64,000 bases of DNA from Plenodomus lindquistii (taxonomy: Eukaryota; Ascomycota; Dothideomycetes; Pleosporales; Leptosphaeriaceae). The stretch is from positions 1,178,001 through 1,242,000 of the forward strand of contig JANUWI010000004.1 in the NCBI GenBank assembly GCA_025504975.1, in the 5' to 3' direction. A program made the translations under genes and the position numbers. The first letter of the stretch is position 1. Each line of letters begins with the position of its first letter. Of the stretch, positions 32,924-43,480 are shown one piece after another. The notes under the pieces were generated by a model. The model was not told the DNA's origin. It did no database searches and saw only the letters and a list, made by a program, of their open reading frames with translations.

Positions 32924-35384
32924 CTAAGGTTCCTTGCCCCCACCCCCAGCAGCGCCCCAAACAATACTCTCCATAAGCGCATACGGACTACTATCCAAAT
33001 CCAGTCCAAGCAACGGACTGGTGCTAAACAACGAACCCCCCTCCCCACCCCCAACCAACGCACTATTAATATCATCAGCCGTAAAAACATGCATAGTCGG
33101 ACTAGCCTGACTGCCGCTCTCACTAGGGCGCCGCGTGTGTTTCGCAGTTGTCGTTGTGATTTTGAGTAAGCGTTCTAGAGCAGAGACAGAGCGGGTAATT
33201 GGTGTGGCGAGTTCGGCGGGGTCGACGTCCTTGGTTACGTCGGTGAGGACTTGAATTACGTTTTGGAGGAGGCCGCGGGCGCGTTCGTTGCGGTTGTGTT
33301 CGCCGAGGATGCCGAGGAGGAGGGCGGAGGAGAGGGAGCGGTGGACGGCGGACCAGGAGCGTGTGGCGAAGGGGGTCATGTTTTGGAGGCCGAGGAAGGC
33401 TTCGACTGTGTTGGTGAGGCTGTCGATGCAGGTTTTGCGTAGGGTTTTGGAGAGGTCGAGGCCGGCGGATGCCGGGCTGATGGCGGGGCGGCAGAGCTCA
33501 GAGGTTATGTAGGAGATATGGAGGTAGAGGGCCCAGTGTTCGAGTTGGTCGCGCATGGAGCGGCAACGACGTGAGTCTTTGAGGTAGTCTGCGGCGTCAA
33601 TCATGATTTCTTGGAGTTCGTTGCGGTGCTCGGTGATGCGGATGAGGGCGTCATGTGAGCTTTGCTGGCGTTGGCGTTCGCGGACAATGTCGAGACCGAC
33701 TTTGCAGAGGCGGTACATGCTTTCAACATATGTTCGTGTGCCGGGTGCGGTGTGTTGGCTGAGGGGGACGGTGTGGTCGATTGTGGTGGTGGAGGAGGCG
33801 CGGTCGTAGGATACAGAGAGGAGGGAGTCTTGCCACAGGAGCGCCCACCAGACTTTACTCCTCACAATTCTCTGCTGGACTGGCACGGACATGGGGCAGA
33901 CGCGATGTAGGCCGAGTGTTTGCGATAATCGGACTGTGAGACCCATCAGACTCCATGCAACGCCCGCGTTCATGTTGTTTGAGATGACGTTTCCGAGAAT
34001 GAGCAATGTTTGTATGTTTTCGATATTCGCATGTGAGAGGAAGTTGGTGAATCGTAAGCATTCGAAGCTGCAGCAAACGTAGACCTGTGATGTCAGCTCC
34101 CTTTCTCGTCTTGATAGACTTGAACATTGACATCCAGATGCGAGGATTGCAAAGACCAAGCCTATCCAGTGGAAGTCTTTGCCGTATATTTGCTGATCGG
34201 TGATGCCACTGCCACCTTGTGCGCTGGCACGGTTGATCAGAAACAGCAACAAGTCCGACTCGATGCCTTCGATGTCTGCCACGGCGGGGTATACAACGTG
34301 GGCGGTTTCTCGATAACTCCGGAAGAAGCTCAGACACTCCGAGTCGCTCGGTATTGCATTTGCAAGTTCCTGTGCGCGCAGTATTGATCCGTGTGGTAGG
34401 CCCCACAGGTCGACAAAGGGGTAGGTCGCGCTCTCGTTGTCCAGGCCGAAGATTGGCAGCATGCTCTTCTTGCCCAGCAGGTCTTGCACACCGGGCGCCC
34501 ATTGCGTATCTCCACGCCCTAATGCCATGACGAGTGCGGGGACCGAGCTGGGTCCAATGTGTATCGTCTGGCCGGTGATGTCGTTGCGCGTGTGTATGCC
34601 CTGTGTCCGTACGTGGCTCTGCTCGCCGTCCATGGGCGCCGCAGCCGCCAGCGGCGTGTTGCCCGCGCCCGGTGGTGAGAAGCCATTGATGGGCGGGGCG
34701 ACCTCTGCAACGCTGCTAATCGAGTTCTTCAGCTCGCCGAGCGACTTTTCGGCCTGCTGGAGTTTGGCGCATATCCGCTCCCAGTCCTGTCGGCGCTGTC
34801 AGCATCGTCCCATGTACTGCCAGACGCATTGAGGGGTTGGTCTATACCTCTCGCGGCAACGTGACGGTCCCGCCGTGGATGTGGACTATGCCGTTGTTGA
34901 AGTCATGGCCGTTCTGCCCCAGGCCCATGGCGATGCGCTTGGCGGGCGGATGCGCCTCGCTGGGGGGGTGGTAGGTACATAGTTCCGGGTGTTCGCGCAC
35001 CACGCAGGTTCGACAGGGCACGTTTTGGTCGCACTTTACTTTGCGCTGGCGACACGGGTAGCAGGCCTGTATGGCAGCACAAGAGTCAGCGCAGTTCGCG
35101 GGGTGGGTGTCGGGGATGCGCCGGGTTTTGTTATCCCCATTTGGGCATGCAGAGTCGCTCGCCCGTTTGTTCTGGGCCCTGGACGTGGTGTCTTTGCACT
35201 CTCTGCGCCTCCTTCACCACCAGCACACACGCCGATTCGGGCCCAAGGCGCCGCGTACCTTGTATTCCCGCGCCTTTCGCTTGCGTCGCAGTATCTCGTC
35301 GACGTCTGCGCGCGGCGGCGTGTCCTGCATGGCGTGGCCATTCTTGGGCGTGAGGGCGCCGTCGTGGTCCTTGAGGTCGTCCAT
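32924..35384 (-). CDS. Zn2Cys6 transcription factor with fungal MHR domain
   Basis: Exons are 35384-35259, 35066-34848 and 34786-32924 (735 aa). The first intron (192 nt) is long for this window; the second is 61 nt. The start MDDLKDHDG precedes a basic segment (ILRRKRKAREYK). The binuclear zinc cluster is ACYPCRQRKVKC, then CRTCVVREHPELC: Cys at 44, 47, 54, 60, 63 and 72, a normal C-x2-C-x6-C-x5-C-x2-C-x8-C. A short heptad linker follows (WERICAKLQQAEKSLGELK), typical for dimerisation. The fungal-specific TF domain covers the middle (SFFRSYRETAHVVYPAV; LLILGNVISNNMNAGVAWSLMGLTVRLSQTLGLHR; RSKVWWALLWQDSLLS). The tail has acidic and hydrophobic stretches that may activate transcription. It is complete; the target genes are unknown. 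Because the MFS gene and the GS/oxygenase pair are nearby, local regulation is possible but not shown. Confidence 0.93.
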
Positions 35385-35621
35385 GGGCGCTGGGCAAACA
35401 AACCAAGGCTGGCGTCGTTGGTCGAAGATGGGCCGGATAGTCGCGCGCCGTGGAGTCTGGTCTGCGTGGTATACTTAGTATGAGCGCCTTTCCGCTGGTC
35501 ACGCCCCACTCCTCCGGCTACGGGCAGGGATGTATGTATGATCGACGCTTCCATGCTTGGCCCAGCGCTCTTAACCGCCGCTAGGTCCTGCCATCGTCAC
35601 TCGTCACTCCTGCACCGAAGC

Positions 35622-35650
35622 AAGTAGTCATGTATCAACAATCTGTCCTA
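35622..35650 (+). repeat. 29-bp direct repeat, copy 1
   Basis: It begins AAGTAGTCATGTATC and ends TCTGTCCTA. It is identical over 29 bp to the copy at 36036-36064; flanks on both sides diverge. Confidence 0.9.
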
Positions 35651-36035
35651 GTTCACAGTGTACAAAGGATCCATCCTTCTTTCTCATCCACCACGTGAAT
35701 TCGACTCCTCAAGGCCCACCAATAGAGCTCATTGGGTCTTGTCCAACGACATGCCAGTGATATTCAAGCCTCGATGCTCGACGGATATAAAGCCATCTGG
35801 TCATCGATCGCGACATCTCAATGCGCCATTTGTCATCTCCCATGACCTGACTCATACTGCAATCGACATGTTTGATCCTACTCTACCCGCCATGTCAGAA
35901 GCCTGCCCATCCGCAGAACCGATACCAAAATCGGTAATGATCCGTCATCCGTCAACAAACCAACAGCAGTCTAAAGGTGAATGACATCTTGCAATTGCCT
36001 TATACATCACCATGTTTGTAAGAGTGTCGCCAAGG

Positions 36036-36064
36036 AAGTAGTCATGTATCAACAATCTGTCCTA
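36036..36064 (+). repeat. 29-bp direct repeat, copy 2
   Basis: Second copy, 414 bp downstream of copy 1 in the same orientation. No inverted termini or transposase frame are visible between the copies. Confidence 0.9.
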
Positions 36065-36244
36065 CAGGTACATGGAAATGGTATCATCATTGGAAATAGC
36101 TTTAGTCTCCAAACAATCTCCAAATCTAAGACTAAACCCCCAAACGCCATGCTATGCAACGAACAAACAGTGGTCCTCGAATATCGCCACCAATCTACCC
36201 ATTACCATTATTTCTTCTCCCCTTTCCACTATCCATCCACTCTC

Positions 36245-37996
36245 CTAGACAACCTGCTTCTCCCCCTTGTTCTCCTCATCCTCGCTATACGCGTAATGAC
36301 TTCTCGCCCGAATCCTCGCGCCGTAGAAGTAGAACACAAACGGAATCGCACAACACGCTAATCCAATGAAAGCAATCAGACTGCTAGCCCATTGGTAGCC
36401 CAAGCGATCGTACATCTGATTCGTAAAGAGTACCACGGCCGCACCCCAAAAGCTGCGAAGGAACGTCTTGGCTGCTAGTGCAGAGGCAGCCTGGTGTTGG
36501 TACGAGTCGACAAGGTAGTTGTTTGCTGAATTGTAAAGGAAGATGAAACCGAAGCCGACGCCAAAGCCACCAAAAGCCGGACCTGCCCAATGCACGTCGG
36601 GGTACGATGTCCAAGCGAATATGAACAATCCAATCGGTATGAACCAGCAGGACATCATCATTGGAATGAGGCGTACTTCTGCTGGAGGATGGCCATTGTG
36701 TTTGGCGGAGAGCTTCAGGTAGTGCGCGTTGATTAAGGGAGCGCAAGCTGCAGATGCGAGCACACCGCAAATCAGGGGGATGAACATGAGACCCGTCGAA
36801 CTTGCAGACCAGCCTTTACCCTTCTGGTAAACGATAGGGTACGCGACGAAGAACATGTAAAGAAGGCCGTAGAGTACCGACATGTAGAGTGTGATGAGGA
36901 ACACAATGAGTTCTTGGAAGAGAAGCTGGAATGGTCTTAGGAAGAACAGCGACATTCGTTCGCCGAAAGGTCGCACATCCAGGTCTTGTTCGGTCACATA
37001 CTTATCATCGCCGGTTTCCTTGCGAAGTTTCTTGGCCCGAACAGCAAGGAGGCGAGGGGTGTATGTCTCCGGGACAGTAAAGGTAATGAAGAACCACACG
37101 ATACCGCTGAGAATAAGCTGGATCCAATAGAGCCATCGCCAGCCTGCGGCATCACTTAAGAACCCACCAACTAGGGGGCCCACGCCAGGTCCCTAAGGAA
37201 ATTAGCATCATCTCAAGGTGATTTGGCTTTCGTCTCAACTGACCACAAACGGAGCTGCAGAGAACGCCGCCATTGCTGTGCCCCGCTCCTCGTTCTTCCA
37301 CATATCTACTAGTGTGCCTCCTACTAGCGACATTGGCGCAGAGAAGGCTACTCCGGCGATGAAGCGGGTTACGAGCAGTGTCTCGATGTTCTTTGCTACT
37401 GCTCCAGGGATAGTGAAGACGACTGCCAAAGCAAGGGTCACTGCGTAGACAGGCCTTCTTCCAAAAATCTCGCTCAATGGCGCAAAAGCCATGGGTCCGA
37501 CACCAAAACCGATGACGAAAAGTGTGATGGTCAACAGTGAGACTTCTTCACTGACTCCAAACTCTTCACTCACGCCTTCAAGATCTGCAGTGATCACAGA
37601 AGAGTTGAATGCTACCACGAAGCAAGTGATGGCAACACACATGGTGCACCACCACTTCTTGGCCTTGCTCCAGTTTTTCGGATTCTCTGGGTCGTCAATC
37701 TTAAAGGTGACGAGCTCGTAGCGTTCAATCTTGCCAGCGCTGGAGCGGACCTCGCGGAGCATCTGACCTGAGATGGTCTCTTGGGTGTATTCTTCGAGGT
37801 TGGCATTGTTGCTGAGGGTACGAATGGGGAGGTTGGCGATGTCTTCATAGGTCGGTGTGCGGTGGAGGGGCTCTTGAGGCTTTTCGGGGTCGACATGGGT
37901 TACTGACGAAGTGTCTGAGGAGCCGGCGTGTGGTGTAGAATGTCGGGCGAAGTCCCTTGAAGGGAGTCGGATGGCTTCTTCTGCCATCTTGGACAA
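36245..37996 (-). CDS. MFS transporter, DHA1-type multidrug/polyamine family
   Basis: Exons are 37996-37244 and 37192-36245 (566 aa); the intron is 51 nt. The cytoplasmic N-terminus (~110 residues) leads into the signature NPKNWSKAKKW before TM1. The first half ends in GFGVGPMAFAPLSEIFGRRPVY (motif A region), and the MDMWK-like loop gives GGTLVDMWKNEERGTAMA. Splicing yields PFVGPGVGPLVGGFL (motif C). Twelve hydrophobic segments can be traced, with the usual long central loop (RAKKLRKETGDDKYVTEQDL). The family exports drugs, toxins or polyamines by proton antiport at the plasma membrane. An alternative start is the ATG at 37987. It sits next to the Zn2Cys6 gene in the same orientation, which is compatible with a metabolite-export role but not proof of it. 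Confidence 0.93.
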
Positions 37997-40010
37997 TGTC
38001 GTAATTTGTGCCCGAGGGTGAACAGAGGTTGATGGTAGAGACTGCTGAACAGGTGGATACTGTGGAAGCTCCCAAGACCTCCAAGTACAGAGTCAAAGAT
38101 CCTCAATTGTGTGCCTCTGGATATGAACGATGGATATATAATGGTGACTCTACGTCAAAAAGATATTCCTCTGGACAAGGAAACGACCGCGGAGGATCAC
38201 CCAAGTGTGATGCAATGCTGATGTTCGAGTGTGGATGCCACATCTTGGGCGACGAAGCTCATATATTATATATGAATAGCCATGACCATTATCATTAAAA
38301 CTTTTCGCCATTGCAAAAAGAATGGACTGGTCGTACGGAGTTCGCTCGGAACTTGATCATATCGCTCTTGAAGAGTTTCAGGGACGGGAGGGCCCACAAA
38401 AGTTGCCGCACGTTAGACTGCATTCGAATTAGCACAACGTGCTCAGCGCCCAGCCCGACTGTTCTCCGACAGCCTTTCAATGATTTTGACAAAATGTACG
38501 GCGCTTCGTGATAATCGCCCCCACTATTTTGCGCGAGGTCTCAAAATGTGTGATGGTCTAGGTACAGGTGGTGCGGTTATCTCCCCGACGGTGTTCTCGC
38601 CGGTCGGCGGCGTTCGACGTCATCCAACGAGACGTGACTTTGTTGGGCTGATAGGATCGATGAGCCCGACGAATTGCTCCAAACGCAACGAGTGAGCAAT
38701 AAGGCCGCAACCCTGGCGTACGAAGCTGATCCACCGTGTTGTATCGGGAGCTCGAGTGCGAAGAGGACCGTTCCTTTTGACGCGCTGCTACACTACCAGG
38801 AGGAGCTGCGATAGTGCTGCAAGGAATCACCTGGAGGTACAGTTGTATACTCCGTCTGCCAAGAGCACGGTGTCAATTCGGAGTATCTGGCTGTTAGCTT
38901 ATTGCTGTAGTAGAGTGCTACCAGCAACCAGGTTCCATATGGGGCGAGTACGTCGAACGAGATAAGCCTGTCTGTACGCCGAACATACACGCGGACCACA
39001 ACAGCAAATTCAGGTGACTGGGCCTAATCGCGAGCGTGGAAGCGCCGTAATCCTCGATTCGAATCGTGCAAAGGCGACGCATCTCTCTTCAGTTAGTCGC
39101 AGTTCCAGGTGATTGCCAAAGCGCAATGTCTCTCCCATCGCAGTGATCTGATAGTACCATGGTGAGCCTTGAGCAGCTTACAAAGTGACACCGTAGTAGC
39201 GATACGAGGCAGCACGCGTCCGATATCGTCTTCCGCATGCATAACAGAGCATGCCCATGTATATATCCTGCTCACAAGTGCATGCATATCCGTTCTTTGG
39301 TCGATGTCTCAACTCAGCCGGCTTTGCCCGTTTGGTCGATAACCGACTGCGAGGCTGATATTGCAATGATGCACTATCGTTTGGCAGCGCCGAAGTTCAG
39401 ATAGCTTTGAGATCATATGCGATTTTGGAACACGATGTGACGTGTTCTGGTTGAGGTGTTCGGGCGTGTTCGTAAGTGGTGTCAGTGAGTCAAGAACTGG
39501 TTCTGCCAAGACCTTTTGGCCAAGCGTCACGATGTCACGTGCGCGGTCGATATACTGCCACGCGATCTCCTCCTACTGGATAGTCTTTCTCTGTGATGTT
39601 TGAACACAATCTTGATCGGTGTTTATCCAGTACTGATATCACCAATTCCATTCCCAGGATGACTCGCTGCATACTCCTATTACCTTGCACGTCGAGAATG
39701 GGCAGCCGGCGGCGACGACATTACTTCAACATGAGCCCTGCTATTTGCGCTAGCACTTGCTCTTGGTAAACTTATCGCAATTGTTAGAGCCGCATTTTGA
39801 GCCCATGAAGTAGTTCCGGGAGCGCTGCCGAGATTGACTGCCCGCCGAGGTAGAATGCACCTCCTAGCGCCTTGGATAGGGCGCACACGTGGGGTCCATG
39901 TCGCCTATCAATCGTTCACTACAATGTCGGAGATGTGATACTAAGACCACGACCATCTACTTCAATTCTGCAGAAACTTCTTCAAAAAACATTCCTGGAG
40001 TCTTCACATT
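37997..40010. other. 2-kb divergent intergenic region
   Basis: This lies between the MFS start (-) and the MOSC start (+), so it must hold both promoters. I found no coding exons. A CACGTG hexamer lies at 39536-39541. Short frames on both strands have no family features. Confidence 0.45.
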
Positions 40011-41316
40011 ATGGACGCATTCGAGAAGGAACATAATTTCAACATTGAGCGCGTGTCGCCGGCATGGCTCGTCACGGCTTTGTTGGTAGTACCGTTCGGC
40101 ATCTACTATTTGTTGAACTTTCTCAGTCCCCTGATCCATAGATTGACGGCTATGAAGATATCTGCTGTAAGTAAAGCTGAAGTAGTATTCGACCTTGTAC
40201 TGACGTTATTTCAGATCTATATCTATCCAATCAAATCACTACGGGCAGTCAGCGTCACCGAAGCCGTGGCTACCAAAATTGGGTTCCAGCATGACCGTGA
40301 GCCTCCCAACCGGTATATTTACATAAGGTATATATATCAAGACATCTGACATGATATAGGACGTTTCATGCTCCTCCAGAAGACCGAAGACGGATACAAG
40401 AACATGGCCATCGGGAGGTATCCCGAAATGTCACAATTCCTTCAGGAAATGGATCAAGATTCCGTTACCGTCAAGTATCTTGCATTCGGCGCCACAGAAA
40501 AAGTGACATCCATCAAGATCCCACTTCAACCCGACACTGAGAAATTGGAGCCATTCGAGGTCAAGATGCACTCTAGCCCCACATCCGCCTTTTTGATGCC
40601 AGAGAAGTACAACGCCTGGTTCTCCGAATGCTTTGGCTACGATGTGGTGCTAGTCTACCTTGGAGACAACAGACGTGCTGTCCTATTCCAGAACATGCAG
40701 CCACTCGAACCGGACCCATTGACGCGTTTCCTAAAGAAGAACGTCCCATTCGCTGGTTCTTACGTGGAAAAGATCATGGGCTTGCATCAAGACGAGCAAT
40801 GGAAAATCGGCTTCGCAGACTGCGCGCCATATCTCATCTGCTCCCAGACATCGCTCGAAGATGTTTCGTCCCGACTTCCAGAAGGCGAGCAAATGGACAT
40901 AACCAAGTTCCGCCCAAACATCGTCATCAAAGGCGCATTCGAAGCGTACCAAGAGGACTACTGGGGTAAAGTCAAGATCAACAACGGTGCAGAGCTCACC
41001 ATGGCGCATAATTGCGTGAGATGCAAGAGTATTAATGTCGACTATGAGACAGGGAAAGATGGCAAGGGTGCATCAGGTGACGTACTGAAGAAGTTACAGC
41101 ATGATCGGAGGATCGACATTGGAGCGAAGTGGAGTCCGGTCTTTGGAAGATACAGCTTCTGGGATCCGAAGAGGCCGAGCCAGATTGTGAAGGTGGGGGA
41201 CAGAGTCAATGTGACAAAGGTTAATGAGGGGCTGACGATATGGAGTAAGTGTCTTCCGAAAACTCTCTTCCAACTGCACGACTAACATTGGGACAGGCTG
41301 GCCGAATCTTGGGTAG
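40011..41316 (+). CDS. Membrane-anchored MOSC-domain protein (mARC-like)
   Basis: Exons are 40011-40166, 40215-40296, 40360-41244 and 41297-41316 (380 aa). Introns are 48, 63 and 52 nt, and the last exon supplies only WPNLG and the stop. An N-terminal transmembrane helix (WLVTALLVVPFGIYYLLNFL, ~19-38) precedes the MOSC N-terminal barrel (IYIYPIKSLRAVSV, then HDRRFMLL) and the MOSC domain. The domain has FRPNIVIKGAFEAYQED and a cysteine pair in HNCVRCKSINVDYETG, which corresponds to the molybdenum-coordinating Cys region of mARC/MOSC enzymes. The family uses sulfurated molybdenum cofactor to reduce N-hydroxylated compounds, usually at the outer mitochondrial or ER membrane. The substrate is not inferable. 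It appears intact. Confidence 0.9.
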
Positions 41317-41453
41317 TATTGAAGGTTGTGACGCTTTGGGATAATACCCCTGAGATGGATGTAGCTGCGCTAGGACTCTATAATTGATGGCTATATTGTC
41401 GATATTGTTGTTGAAGTCGTGCCAAAGCTACTTGCACTTTCCTCCTGCATTTT

Positions 41454-42737
41454 CTACTTCTCATCAACGATTACAGTACTATCCTCGACACCCAACTCCT
41501 CCTCAACAGTCAAACTAGGCTGCTGAACCTGCCTTCCTTTCCAGTTCTTCATCAAATCCAAATGCCCTCTAAGCAGCGTCTGCAACCAAATCGGCCAGCC
41601 CCTCACCCTCGGGAGAATCGCCCACCCCGTCTCTGGCAATACAATATGCCTACTCCTCCCCTTCAATACAGCCTTCACAATCTCCTCCGCCACCGTCTCA
41701 GCATACAAAGCGCTGCCGCCAAACCCCTCAAAGAGCGCGGTGCGCGTATAGCCCTGACACATGAGCACGGTACGCACCTTGGGCGCATTATAATGCGATA
41801 CCAGTTCCGCCGTCAACCCCTCGTGGAAAGCTAAAGCAGCCGCCTTACTAGCACTATAATCGACGAGTGAAGGCGCTAAGACATAGGCCGCTATACTGGC
41901 GACTGTGACAACCATGCCGTGGTTGTTCTTAATCATATCGGGCAAGAATTCGTGCGCGAGGTAGTAGTGCGAGAATGTGTTTACTTTGAACGTCAGGTTG
42001 ATGTCTTTTTCCGTAGTGTCAAGGATTGTTTTGCCGCGCGCGACGCCGGCGTTGTTGATCAGGACTGTGGGGGCGCCGAGAGAGGAGCGAACAGATTTGG
42101 CGGCGGAGGAAATGGAGGAGGATGAGGAGAGATCGCAGGCGAAGTAGGATACAGTTGGTTGGACTGGTGGAAATGTTAGTGGATATACTTTGAGATATGC
42201 TTCTGATTAGAGGAGAGGAGAGGAGGTATTGTGTGGTGTGAGAAGACAGGACAACTCACGTTCATATGTAGGTTCCTGTACATCCAAAACCGCAACCTTG
42301 ATCCCCTTCTCCGCCAACAATGCCACTATAATCTTGCCAATGCCGTCGCTACCGCCCGTTACAACTACGACTTCCTTGTCCCACTCATATTTGTCGGACC
42401 TGAAGTTGTTCGTCACCTTGTCGTTGAGCCAGCTGTTCACCTTGTGCACCACGCCCAGCGTCAACAGCGTTTTGAGATGCTTAAATGCGGTGCTGTGGTC
42501 GCGTGCGAGGTTCTTGCCCTCAGTGGTGTATCGTGCGAGGAGCAGGAGGGGCAGCGTAATTGCGGGATTGAGGGCTGTGAAGGAGACGAGGCGGGCAAGC
42601 GTGTCGCGTGTTAGGCCTAAGGGTGGTAATCGTGTTAGTTACCAAGATTCGTTTCGCAAAGTAGACGCTCGAGGATAAGTGAGAAGAACGTGCAACACAC
42701 CTTCACGCGCAAGACTCCATTCGCTTCGGATAGGCAT
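41454..42737 (-). CDS. Short-chain dehydrogenase/reductase, membrane-associated SDR16C-like
   Basis: Exons are 42737-42701, 42616-42260 and 42163-41454 (367 aa); introns are 84 and 96 nt. An N-terminal hydrophobic stretch (ALNPAITLPLLLLARY) suggests a membrane anchor, as in the retinol-dehydrogenase-like SDR16C group. The NAD(P) motif is VVVVTGGSDGIGK, followed by VAVLDVQ (acidic end of beta-2, favouring NAD), LINNAGVARGK and the active-site YSASK. The second intron has an alternative AG 39 nt upstream that would also keep frame and add 13 residues. The site used here (AG at 42164-42165) has a CTAAC branch site at the right distance. The substrate is unknown; lipid or retinoid-like alcohol oxidation is the family theme. 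Confidence 0.92.
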
Positions 42738-43480
42738 GTTGTTGTTGTTGCTGATTTTCCAGATGTTCAACTACCAAGTGTCAATCGTAGCGCAATAGTC
42801 TCCCAATCAAGTGTTATTACAAGAAGCGAAAGAAGGAGGACAGAACAGGATCATAAACTAGCCCGTGCCACATGTGACAACAGGCTAGCATACTCGGCAA
42901 AATACAAGTACATGATTAGAATCTCGCCCTGCCCACCTGCCGCTTGGAGGCACCCCTGGCAGATTGAGGTCTTGGAATTGCGGTTGGTGGCGTGGAGACA
43001 CAAGGCTTACTGCGGGGTTGAGGGATGGTTTGAGCTCAACGGGCCGAGGCACTAGGTCCTGTCATGTGGGGGTCTGTGGGGATCCTTACGCACGAAAACC
43101 GATTGTGGTTCAGACGAGTACGAAAGACTTGCGAGACAGACTGAAGAATTCTACAGATTGATCAATATGGTCATAACAGTCAAGTGAAGACGCAGGTTGT
43201 GTGAACTATATTAGAAATTTGTGCTAAAATCTGCCTAAGTGTATATATAGGTACGGGTATTTCATCAATCACTCGCGTGCGTGTATGCGCCTCGTAATGC
43301 ATATGCAATCCAGACTCCAAAGCAGACCCAGTTCAATACGCAAGGAAATTCGTAAAGTGTGTAGTAACTAGTCTCCGTCCGAGGCCTTGGAATAAAACAA
43401 TAAAAAAATCCGGTTCGCACGTAAGAAATGCTTTAAAAAGAAGAAGACAAAGAACTTGAAACCTCCAATATCTTACACGC
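42738..43480. other. Intergenic: SDR promoter and giant-gene 3' flank
   Basis: No gene is seen. A short CA/GTT-rich run lies near the SDR start (about 42737-42751). The stretch 43200-43480 is AT-richer and is presumably the 3' untranslated region of the giant minus-strand gene. Confidence 0.5.

Larger units (their letters stand above)
35385..36244. other. Intergenic with 29-bp direct repeat pair
   Basis: This is the upstream region of the Zn2Cys6 gene and the 3' flank of the MFS gene. An identical 29-bp segment occurs at 35622-35650 and 36036-36064. The frame at 35658-35984 (+) has no recognisable features. Confidence 0.5.

Noticed and set aside
35658..35984. 108-codon + strand frame between the direct repeats
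   Set aside because: No recognisable motifs, signal peptide or splice context; it lies in the promoter region of the Zn2Cys6 gene.
23922..37996. Classical secondary-metabolite cluster
   Set aside because: There is no polyketide synthase, peptide synthetase, terpene cyclase or RiPP precursor in the window. Only a weak two-gene hypothesis is kept.
39040..39080. tRNA-like B-box (TTCGATTCGAATCG)
   Set aside because: No matching A-box or cloverleaf can be drawn around it.
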